Positions 1 through 11,000 of a stretch of DNA of 64,000 nucleotides are shown piece by piece. This DNA is from Macrostomum hystrix (Eukaryota; Platyhelminthes; Macrostomidae), in contig CATNEN010000030.1 in assembly GCA_950097015.1 (NCBI GenBank), positions 2,589,001 through 2,653,000 on the forward strand, in the 5' to 3' direction. The notes beneath the pieces were generated by a model that did not search any database, was not told the DNA's origin, and saw nothing but the letters and a program-made list of their open reading frames with translations. Made by a program: the position numbers and the translations under genes. Positions within the stretch are counted from its first letter, which is position 1. Every line of letters starts with the position of its first letter.

Positions 1-2354
1 TGTTTAGCCATTGGGCGATTGGCATACAGCTGGAAGAGATCTGGGATGCTTCAAGGTCGATTAATTTGGCGTCCTATAATGGATGGGTTCGGTGATTTCA
101 ACGGGGCTTACGCGTGTACGCGAGAACCACACTTTTTATTGACATCACACACGGTTGCACTAAATATGATTTAACATTTAAATAGAGCTTTTGGTTGATT
201 TTGGTTGTTCCTCGAGCCCAACAACATGGCATGTAGCTATTTGTGGCGCACAATTTAGGTTTAGATACTTACATGCCTAATTAAACTTAAATGAGCTAAA
301 ATGATAGTTAAATTACCATTGAACCGGCTTAAAACAGGCAATTAGTGTGGAGATTTTAGCTTTGATTAAAGTACTAGTTCATGCGGTCGCAGCATTGTAG
401 TGTATTTGTGCAGTTGCCATTGCATTGTCAATGCATTTTGGTTTGGCACCGAATAAAAGCAGAGTAGAAGTGCCTGCTGCAGCTGGTCACACATAACTTT
501 CTGACAATCGGAACCGATTTTATTGGCGCGTATAATAAACGGCACAATCATTAGAAAAGCTATTAAATTAATGAAAAATTCATGAACAAACTGGACGCGA
601 TAAAGACTGCAATAATTGACTAAGCTTATATTGTCTTCTCTACTGAATTCGGCCAGATTGCATTATAATATGAGAATGAGAAAAGCTTTCATATTTGCTT
701 AATTGTCGTCTATTTTTAGGAGGCCGTGACGCAGACTACTATATATAGTAAACTTTAATGGTCTGATTCAATCAAACAAGTTTATCGTTTCAGTATTTCT
801 AATCAAGTTTGTAAGTTTCAAGTCAATAGTGCCAGCTCTTGTACCAATCGTGAATTACTTTAAGGTATAACAAACCATCGATATTTTTTATAATCTCACA
901 GTGTGCATGTACAATAAATAATGAATACTTCAGATAATTTAAAGTAATTTTAATAAACCATTTTTTATTTATTCTGTGGGTTTAAAAATAATTCTGTGGA
1001 CAATAGAATGAAAATATTTGGACATTTTTTGGATTAGTACGTTAGAATGGTGACTTTTTGGAGCGTTGCAGCTAAAGGTACTCGTGTGTATAATTCATAT
1101 CATTTATCTGCTCCATCTGCTTCCTGTTTGAAATGGAGTAACCTAGTGTGTAGTGGTAATTAGAGCTGCCTTAATTGACTGCATGCGATACATAGACCCA
1201 AACGCACCTGGCTCTTCATCAGCAGAGCATAATAGAGATATTTGCTTGTCAAACTGGTTAATTCAGGCTGCACTCTGAAGAACACTCATAACTAAACGGC
1301 TCGTATCGCGTGGATCGGTGTTGAGAATGCATCCGATATATATGACAGGTAAGGCAAATGATGGAGGCAAAGTTATCTCAGAGTATATAAATGGATGTAT
1401 CTGCAGACATCCATTGTAGATAAAGCTCTTGTAAGCTTGTGATGCTGAAGGATGACAGTTTCATGTATTTAAGGGGGGATCGTTGCCACATGAATTTATC
1501 ATTCTTTTTCATTATATAGTGCAAAACCTGGACAAATATTGATTCTTGTGTCTCTGCGAATGTTAATAATCATAATATAATAGTAATATTAATAATTGCA
1601 GGAGCGATGCGGGCAATGGTACATCATTTGGTGAGGCGCAGCGAGGAGGCAATTCTGCCCCATGTCGCTGACTCCTGAGCACACACACTCAGAAACTGTA
1701 CGCAGGCGCACGCTTACACAGGTGTGTACATCTGCACTGACTTTGTAAATTATTTGCTAGACAAGCACATAAAAAAATAGTTTACGTTTTTCGGACTCTA
1801 CTTTAAGTAGTCAATTCGGTTGTTTTAATCATCACACATTCTACGAGTTCGCATTCTCTCGTATCTGTTGGGTAGCAGACCGCGGACGCACAGGCCTCAG
1901 GACAATTTTATTTTTTACGCATAACGAAACTTTCTTCAATGGTAAGATAACATAAGATTGGCTCAAAAATCTCCTAGTTTTAAAATGCAGGTCTCACCTG
2001 TAGCGTCAATAACATCAGAACAATATTTGACTGGATTTAATCTGCCAAAATAGTGATCAAGGGTGACTGGCTAAAACAAATAGTGCACGTGGCATTTTGT
2101 AAGACAGTTACTACTACGAATTAAATGGTTTCCTAATTTTCTAAGGATGACATGCAGCAACTAGAAAGCCACAGCTTTTTTAAAACAAACAAAACAATTG
2201 CAATACAAGTCATCACAGCCCATCACCTAAGATTGAGAGGATGAAAACACAAGCATACTATAGTGTTATACGAGCCAAATAGATATGAAAACATGTAGTA
2301 TAGTACCAAAAGCACTGAAAAAACGAATAGTGTGCTCAAACATTTAATCGCTCT
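1..2354. other. AT-rich flank downstream of SSR2; no gene seen
   Basis: This stretch lies 3' of the minus-strand SSR2 stop codon. The only open frames are short and show no recognisable domain. It probably holds the SSR2 3' UTR: the reverse complement of AATAAA occurs near 1907-1912, but the poly(A) site cannot be placed. The only structure I recognise is a SINE-A fragment at about 1598-1745. Confidence 0.5.
1598..1745 (-). mobile_element. SINE family A, 3' fragment
   Basis: The text matches, in reverse orientation, the tail of better copies at 15412-15770, 28503-28850 and 56855-57180. Shared blocks include gcgaggaggcaattctgcc, a (ca)-rich stretch and the acaggtgtgtacatctg block. The tRNA-like head is missing, as in a 5'-truncated insertion. 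Confidence 0.6.
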
Positions 2355-5281
2355 TTAATCGGACTTCTTAGATGACTGCCTTGTGGATAGTGCCACGTAC
2401 TTGCTGTGCGACTTGTACCACAGAGCCAGTGGAATGAAGACTGACGGCAACGACATCAGGCCGAAGGTCAGCCATTCGGTCTGCAAGGCGGAGATAGAAT
2501 CACACACTATACTCAGGGACTAGCTAGCAGTCCTCTCACTGTCCTCTCACTATCTCCCTCTCATTTTGCCCTCCCCCTCTATCTACTCTCATTTTGCCCT
2601 CCCCCTCTATCTACTCTCATTTTGCCATCTCCCTCTATCTACTCTCATTTTGCCCTCCCCTCTATCTACTCTCATTTTGCCCTCCCCTCTATCTACTCTC
2701 ATTTTGCCCTCCCCCTCTATCTACTCTCAATTTGCCCTCCCCTCTATCTACTCTCATTTTGCCCTCCCCCTCTATCTACTCTCATTTTGCCCTCCCCCTC
2801 TATCTACTCTCATTTTGCCATCTCCCTCTATTTACTCTCATTTTGCCCTCCCTCTATCTCCCTCTCAATTTGCCCTCCCCTCTATCTACTCTCATTTTGC
2901 CCTCCCTCTATCTCCCTCTCAATTTGCCCTCCCCCTCTATCTAGTCTCATTTTGCCATCTCCCTCTATTTACTCTCATTTTGCCCTCCCCCTCTATCTAC
3001 TCTCATTTTGCCCTCCCCCTCTATCTACTCTCATTTTGCCATCTCCCTCTATTTACTCTCATTTTGCCCTCCCTCTATCTCCCTCTCAATTTGCCCTCCC
3101 CTCTATCTACTCTCATTTTGCCCTCCCCCTCTATCTACTCTCATTTTGCCCTCCCCCTCTATCTACTCTCATTTTGCCCTCCCCCTCTATCTACTCTCAT
3201 TTTGCCATCTCCCTCTATTTACTCTCATTTTGCCATCCCCCTCTATCTACTCTCATTTTGCCATCTCCCTCTATCTACTCTCATTTTGCCCTCCCTCTAT
3301 CTACTCTCATTTTGCCATCTCCCTCTATCTACTCTCATTTTGCCCTCCCTCTATCTCCCTCTCAATTTGCCCTCCCCTCTATCTACTCTCATTTTGCCCT
3401 CCCCCTCTATCTACTCTCATTTTGCCCTCCCCCTCTATCTACTCTCATTTTGCCCTACCCCTCTATCTCCCTCTCATTTTGTCCTCCCTCTATCACCCTC
3501 CCCTTTCATTTTCATTCTACCGATCTTGGCTATATCCTCTTTCCGGCCCTCCACTTAATCGAACTCTTATTTGCCATGCCCTACATCACATCTTATCTTC
3601 CACATTTCTTGTCCTCATAATAATAAATATATATTAATTGTTTAAACTTTTAAATCACGTTCACCAATATCAAACGCCCTTGTTATAGCTCTTATATTAA
3701 AGGAACCAAATAAAGTTGGACTTGATTTCCCGTGTTAAAGTTAAAGTTCTACTAGAGCTGGGAGTATGTGTTACTTCGGACTACATTGTAGAATCAATTA
3801 ATGTCTAGGACTTTCTATTTTATGTTGATTGTTGAAAATAGACAGAAGACAATTAATAAAATGCGATTAAAAAATATGCTAAACGTTCCGTTCGGAAGTC
3901 ACACTAACATGTCACGGCAAAACAGGCATAGTAGAATCGCCCAGTACGTATGATTCAGCAAATTTCCTCCACTCTACTTGCTTTATGAACCGAAAGAATC
4001 GCGCCTGGCGGGCGCGCATGGGGTTGGGGTTCGGATTGAGTTTGGAATGTACATTCGCGCTATTTTTAATGTACATTGCCTGGGCCACACACTGGATAGA
4101 GAAGGATTGGTCGTGCTTATGCTTACTTGAAAAGGATAAAAGTTTAGCTATATTCCATTCCCTATAGCGCCCATGTTTTTAGAGGATTAGGATTATAACA
4201 GCATACGGTTAAAATGGCAGAACAGTTCTTATCGTGAGAACAGCCTATTATTATATTTCTAGGCGGTATTTCGGGGGAAGCATTGCACCAGGAGCATAAG
4301 TAGAGACGTTACGAGTATTATTATTTTAACTCAAAATGAACTTGGCTGATTCACTAGCGTTATTAATACTGCTTACTAAATGTTGCGTACAAAAATGAAT
4401 TCGTGGATCACTAGATACAATTTCGTCATCGTAATTCTCCAACTATAATTTAACTTTGCCGTTTTGACTGTTTTGCTGTTGCTAAATGACAAACATCCAA
4501 AACTGCCAGAAGTAAATTTGAATTGAAAATGACTCCTGACTGTGAGGGAATAGAATTTAAAGTCTTAAGTGCTCGTACATTCTTATCGAATGTAGCTAAA
4601 TAAAAACACAACTGGTCCAGAATGATTGACTCTTCCATTAATCGTAAAATAAAGCAAACTAGCAGCAAAAGAAAACTTGAAATAAAAAATCTAATCTAAA
4701 GAAAACTCACAGCCCTGGCGGAGAACTGCCGCTCGTAGGCGGCCGTGTCGTAGATGGCCACCTCGCCGAATCCACTGGTCTGGCCGACAGTGAAGCCGCG
4801 CTCATCTTCACTGGCACGGTAGCGAATTGTAGCCTGGCTAACGTTGAACACCACACTCTGAAGTGGCGTCAGCACCACCGAGTGGCTGACGTTGGCGCCG
4901 GGCGCCAGGCTAGCCCAGCGTGCCCGCAGGAGGCCGGCCTTAAGTTGGAAATAATCGCCGGGGAAGCCCTCCTCCTCTAGCTGCAGATTCTGGGCGGCCC
5001 TGTGCAGGTAGATTCGAGTGAGATAAGGGCATGCAAGGAGACTATTATTGCAGTCCAATGAGTAGACAACTTGAAGTCAATCAAACAGTTGAACAGTAGA
5101 AACTTAGAAGCACTTACTTTGAGCCAACGTTGTACAAGTCATACTGAACAGTGATGTCTTTGCCCTTGACGACATAATTGTTAAGAATTGATTTCAGTGC
5201 AATGACTTGAGCTCTTTCTTCACTTTCGGCCATGCACGACGCAACCATCAACACGAGGAGTAGCGCGCTGAATTTCCACAT
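2355..5281 (-). CDS. SSR2: Translocon-associated protein subunit beta (TRAP-beta / SSR2)
   Basis: TRAP-beta is an ER membrane subunit of the TRAP complex, which sits beside the Sec61 translocon and helps secretory chains enter. Three exons join in phase: 5281-5118, 4999-4711 and 2480-2355, giving 192 residues, close to the usual length. Introns have gtaagtg and gtgagt donors and cag acceptors. Residues 1-18 (MWKFSALLLVLMVASCMA) form a signal peptide. The luminal domain carries the family blocks YDLYNVGS, FPGDYF and NVSHSVVLTPLQ, with N-glycosylation sequons at N91 and N107. One membrane helix lies at about 154-173 (WLTFGLMSLPSVFIPLALWY), followed by a short basic cytosolic tail ending KKSD. 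The ATG at 5281 is chosen because the signal peptide starts there. Intron 2 is 2.2 kb and contains a minisatellite; its remainder (3511-4710) shows nothing else. Confidence 0.96.
2535..3510. repeat. Minisatellite, ~28-bp unit, in SSR2 intron 2
   Basis: About 34 copies of a pyrimidine-rich unit containing ctctatctactctcattttg followed by ccctcccc. Unit length varies by 1-2 bp, so all three plus-strand frames stay open for hundreds of codons (LPSPLSTLI-like), which is not coding evidence. On the transcribed strand the array ends about 55 bp before the SSR2 exon 3 acceptor. Confidence 0.95.
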
Positions 5282-8095
5282 GATGAATTTCTATAAAATG
5301 GAACAGCAGCAAATTAGATTAGGTACAAAATACGAATGTTGGTTTAAGTGAGAAAAAAACAGAAAAAATTACGTAAAATCACAACTATTACTGTATAAAT
5401 AACGTTAACTAAATGGTGCTCCGTGCTTCTGATGTTAAAATGAAAAGTCTTAAAAAGACAGAAGCGTCGGTTTTCTTAGAATTGAAAAGTCAGGTAATAC
5501 AGAAAAAAAAAATTCACTAATATTATTGTTTCACCGTACAGTATGCAGTTAAAAGATTAGCGAAAGAACTTACAAAATGGAAAGAAAAAGAATGATAATG
5601 GAACCAGTTTTTTAGTTGGTTAACTTTAGTTAACTTGTTCAGTTCTGACCGATGATAACATGCGCGTGTTCATTTGAAAATCAACGAATTTTAGTATGAA
5701 TATTATAACAAAAATAGACAAACACAAAAATTTAAAGAAACATTTATTGTATAAAATTTTGTACTATATAATTCAGAAAATGTAATTTTTTAATACCATA
5801 AAAGTTTTTTTCGCATTGTTACGAAACACAAACACGCGCGAAAACATAAACATAGTTATCACTCAACTACGCCACTAGTGAAACAATTGAGAATTGAATT
5901 TTATAATTTCTTATTCTGAAACTAAATATTGATTTAAGCATAAACACTGGCGCAGGTGCTTAATTTAATTCTGTGTTTGTGTATCTTGCCAACGATCGTC
6001 CACACAGAGCATCTAAGTTAACAAGCAAACATTTGCTCCTTATATTTAGACTTATGTACTATACAGTATACTATAGGCTAATAACTAATTATATTTTTGT
6101 AGGCGCTGCTATTGCTACTAGTACCTTTCTCATATCGACACTAGTTTAAACACTGTAGCGGCATTTCTATGTATAGACCGTTCCTATTAGTATTTCGAAA
6201 TATAAAAATGTGCAAATATGAGTTAACTGTAAGTTAAGTCTATATAACATAGACTTAACTTAGATATATTAATTATTACACGTATTAAGTAAGAGGACAG
6301 GAGGCATTCGGTATGACTTTAGCACTGTGGACCATCTAAATATCCAAATTTAACTGGTGATTCAGACATAATGTTTATGTTTAAAAGATAAACTAAATAT
6401 TATACATATTTTTGTATTGATTTTAAATGTTATATTTCATTCTACCCTATTCTGACTGTCCCATTGATTTTTCCAGTAAAATAAGGTAACAAGGTTTCTG
6501 TCAATTTTCATGAGACAAAAAATGAATTTATGTTAATTAAAAAGAATTGATAGCCTACATACTCATAGCTATCTTTTTATAGGCCTATGTTGTGTTAGGC
6601 TTATAGGGTTAATTGGTAAAGCAATTAACATATTTGCCTCTTTTACCAAGGTCCCTAGCTTGATTCCATATCAAATTAGGGTATAGCTGCTGTGAGAAAG
6701 CTTTAGGGGCTAATAATCAAAATATTTGTAGGAGGGCTATAGGCAATGACACATTTGGTGACACTAGACTAGCAGCCAGCAAGAAATAAAGTCTGCCCAT
6801 TTTGCTGACCCCAAGCACACATGTACACAGATTACACTGTATGCAGGCATGTGCTCATATAGGTTTATGTGTTTACATCTGCCCTGACTTCTCATTGTCA
6901 GTTAGTGTACACTTTCATTGTGCCTTAGAGGTTTGCCTACAATGTGCACTAATTGTATAATAAGCCCCTTAAGCCATCTCTATGGCTGCACCACAATTTA
7001 ATTTGACCTCATTGTGGCATCTGAAAGCTTAAGGACCTTGATGCAAGAGCCAAATGCTTTAACCACTATGCCATTGACCCCCAGCTTTTGGGGGCTTATT
7101 GTGTAATTATGCCAATAAGGGCAAACCTCCTGGGCATAGTGAAAGTGTTCACTGTCTGATAAAAATAATGTTTGGGCAGTTGTACACACCTATGTGAGCA
7201 TGTGCCTAAGTACAGTATATCTGTGCTATGTGTGTGTGTTTAGTAGTAAACAGTTAGCTAGCAGAACAAGACATTATGCTTTTAGGCCTAAGACCCTAAG
7301 CCTAGTTTATTGTAGCTAATATGCCTAATAATCTCAAAATATTGGAACGTATTGACCCTTTTTACATCTGTGGGAAGGGTCATGGAGGTATGTTACACTT
7401 TTTACTATCTCTTTCAATAGTTAGAAATACTGAATCTGGGCATCACCATCTAGGCACAAATGTCTCACAAATGTCTTACATCACTGTGGTGTACTTAATA
7501 CTTAGCTTCATCTTACTGACAATGAAAAATATCTATCAAAGACACAGAATTTTTTTATTTTATACCCAAGTTCTCATTGATAATTATAATTGTTGTCCTT
7601 TAATTTTTATTAGAAAGAAAGCAAATATATATGCTATGCATACATAAAGCTATATATATAATATGAGCATGTGTGTATTAAGCTAACTGTTATAGTCTTG
7701 GTACAATTGTTCAAACATACTATTTATCACATCCAAATTCTAATTTCCTGTTTGAGAAGTTTTAGTTTATTATATGAAAGCTTGAAAAGAGCCTTATTTA
7801 TAAAGGTAATACATTTATTTCAGTAATAAATTATAGTAAATTTATTCATTTTGGAACTATAGCAAAAATTTTGCTATACAACTTCTATATTATGTAAAAA
7901 GTATTATGCTTATTTTAAATAGCTACTTTGCAATTGGTCTAAATTCAAATTCAAGCTTAATGTCTTCTACATGTTTGTAATCACTTAATTGGTAAAAAAT
8001 GTTTAGAAATCTACAGTAGGATTCGTTTATTTTTTACTAAGCACCATTTGGCCATTCTAATGCTGCTGCATCCTACTAAAAACTGAAATCTCCAG
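5282..8095. other. AT-rich region between divergent SSR2 and TUT genes
   Basis: The two genes point away from each other, so the promoter of SSR2 and the 5' end of TUT should lie here. I see no convincing coding exon; the open frames at 6998-7189 and 7321-7647 have no family resemblance. Old SINE-A copies lie at 6725-7230. The missing first coding exon of TUT, if it exists, could be here. Confidence 0.5.
6725..7230. mobile_element. Two diverged SINE family A copies
   Basis: 6725-6930 resembles the SINE-A tail in minus orientation (ggtgacactagac, tacatctgccctgacttct). 7000-7085 resembles the tRNA-like head in minus orientation, and 7085-7230 resembles the body in plus orientation (ttgtacacacctatgtgagc). 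All are more diverged than the copies inside the later introns, so they look older. Confidence 0.45.
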
Positions 8096-11000
8096 GCGGG
8101 GCCGTCGCACAACAGCGCAGCGGCCAAGAAGAATGCCCGCGCGCCTCTTGATGCCGGCTGCCCGACAGATGCCGACTTGGACGAGCTCGAAGCCGAAGCC
8201 ATCTATCCGCTGCCGAAGGTCTCCGATCGATTTCCACGAGCCAAGTATCACTGCCGAGCCTGCGATTATCATTGCGACTCTCTGCCAAAGTGTCGCCAGC
8301 ACGTTAAGGATCAGCGACATCGGGTGAAGTCGGACGCCGGCCGTCTTGGCCGCCTAGCCGCCCTGCTGCCTGAGCCGACAGCCGGCCACGCCGAGGTCCT
8401 TGGCGAGCAGCTGGCCACGCTGGCCGATTCGGTCGCACTAGAACCGGCCGAGGCTGCTAGGCGGCGACAGATAGCCGAGGTTGTAATCTCCATCATCCTT
8501 GCCGCAGCTCCGGGCGGTGCTGTCAGCGCTAACCTCTGCGGCAGCCTGGCCAGCGGACTGTCAACCGTGCGCAGCGATGTCAACATCTGCCTGGTGCTGA
8601 ACCTGCGCCAATGCCCCGAAGCATTCGACCTGTGCGTGTCGGCACTGCGCAGAAAGGGCTGCTTCTCCCTCATCCAGCCGGACCTGGCCATGCCGGGCAT
8701 CATCTGCTGCGACAGGGCCGGCGTCACCTACCGCATCGTCTGCGCCTCCAGCTCCGCCAGGGCTTCCGTGGCTCGCCTAATCGGCGCCTACGCCGGCCTC
8801 AGGCGCCGCTGCCGCCGGCTCTGCTTGGCTCTGCGCGCCGTGGCTGGCCGGGCCGGCCTGGCCTCGCCTGATCGGAACGGCACCCTGCCGCCGCACGCCT
8901 TCGACCTCATGGTTGTGCACTATATGCAGCTGACTGGCCACCTGCCTGTGCTTAATAGACTAGCCGAGACAGCGCCGCCTCATCTGGCTCGCGTTGAAGG
9001 CGTCGGCGACGACGGCGTCCGACTAGTCTATCTGGACGCTGCGCGAGCCGACGGTCGGTTAGACGGAATCTGGCGCCGGCCGCGCGGCGTTGGTCTTGGC
9101 GTCAGCGGCTGCGAGGGCCTCGGCCGGCAGTGGCTAGAACTGTTGCGCTATTACGCATTGCCGGGTCGCGAGACGGCAGTTGTCACGGTGACTAGATCCG
9201 AGCCAGCCGCACTAACCTGCGCCGACAAGGATTGGCCACCACGACCTATCAACATCGAGGATCCATTTCAGCCGAGATGCAATCTGACTAGGGCCGCAGC
9301 CACTGTTGAACTCATCGACTATACGTTGACTCAGCTAAGAGCCGCGTTTGCTCACTTTTCCGTGCCAAGAACAGCGCGCGGCCCCATCTACAGCCGACTG
9401 CGGCTGACTCAAACTGCCGGGTGCAGCAGCAGCAGCAGCAGTGTTCTGCGCGTAGTTTTTAGCAACGAAGAAGAAGAGGCCGCCATTACCGAATGGCACC
9501 GTCTGACATTGGCCACCAAGGCAGCTGCTTCGGTGGCCTCGCCAGACAATGTTGTTGAAAATGCCGACGAAGCAAAAGACGGAAATGACGACGAGGACGG
9601 CAATAGCGAAGCCGATCCGAATGGCGACGACCCGGCTGCGGCGGCAACTGCTGACGAGAATTACTCAGACGACAAGGTCTCAGAAGCTGCCACGGCGACA
9701 GAAGCGGAGGAAAACGGTGAGCAAGGTGCAGCAAAGCCAACTGACTCGAACGGCAAGGAGAGCGGCTCCATTGTTGATAGCAATCAGCCGGGCTACTACA
9801 ACCGAGCTCTGGTTGAGTCCGTGCCCAAATCCTCTCTGAAGTTTGCTGCCCTAACGAACGGCTGCTGCACCCTGCCAGTTGATCCGCCGCTAAAGTGCTC
9901 CGCCTGTCGCGGCACCGGCCACCTGCGTGACACCTGCGGCCAGTACGAACTGCCGCTGGCGCCTGCACCGGTGTCCTCGGCTTCGTCCGCGACTCCGGTG
10001 TGGCCCGTGCAGGCTCCTCAGTCGCGGCTTCACTGGTTGGGCCAGTCGTTGAAGTCCCTGCCAACGGAACTAGCCGCCACTCCCAGCGAAGAGGATCGTC
10101 GGGAGGCTGTTCGCCGAGAAATACTCGGCCTACTCCGGGTCCACCTGACCGACGTGGCCTGCCGCCTTGAGCTGTTTGGCTCCTGCTGTAACGGATTCGC
10201 CTTCCGCGACAGCGACCTCGACATGTGCCTGACCTTCGCCGAGTACGCCAGCGCCGCCGCTCTTCCCCAGCGCCTACTGGCACCCGGCCTGATGGACCAG
10301 GTGGCCGCCATACTAAAGGGGGCTCCAGGCGGCCATTTCGATTCCGTGCTACCCGTGCATAGCGCCAAGGTGCCAATTGTAAAATTTCGTCATCGACGCT
10401 TCGATATGGAGGGCGATTTGAGCTTGTACAATTTGCTGGCCGTTCACAATACCAGGATGCTCAGGGCCTACGCTGCTATGGATCAACGGGTCAGGCCGTT
10501 AGGCTATGCTGTAAAGGTGAGCTTGTGATTGCACCTGTGATCACTAGTGGCTATACTGGATAGTTTACCGGATGCTATTCTAGATAAGGTTACCGGTTGC
10601 TATTCTAGATAGGTTGTCTGTGAGTACTGGATAGGTTAAAGGGGCCTGGGGACATAATTGAGTGTAGAGAACTTGTGTAGATAGGTGGAGAACTCGTGTA
10701 TATAGGTAGAGAACTTGCGTATATAGGTGGAGAACTTGTGTATATAGTTGGAGAACTCGTGTATATAGGTGGGGAACTCGTGTATATAGTTGGAGAACTT
10801 GCGTATATAGGTGGAGAACTTGTGTATATAGTTGGAGAACTCGTGTATATAGGTGGGGAACTCGTGTATATAGTTGGAGAACTTGTGTATATAGGTGAAG
10901 AACTTGTGTATATAGGTAGAGAACTTGCGTATATAGGTGGAGAACTTGTGTATATAGTTGGAGAACTCGTGTATATAGTTGGAGAACTCGTGTATATAGG

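Noticed and set aside
2566-3637. Three long plus-strand open frames (LPSPLSTLI-type protein)
   Set aside because: They are frames of a ~28-bp minisatellite inside SSR2 intron 2; all frames are open, with no domain, and the region lies between two SSR2 exons on the other strand.
4450-4668. 72-codon minus frame inside SSR2 intron 2
   Set aside because: AT-rich, no similarity, and SSR2 exons 2 and 3 splice across it in phase.
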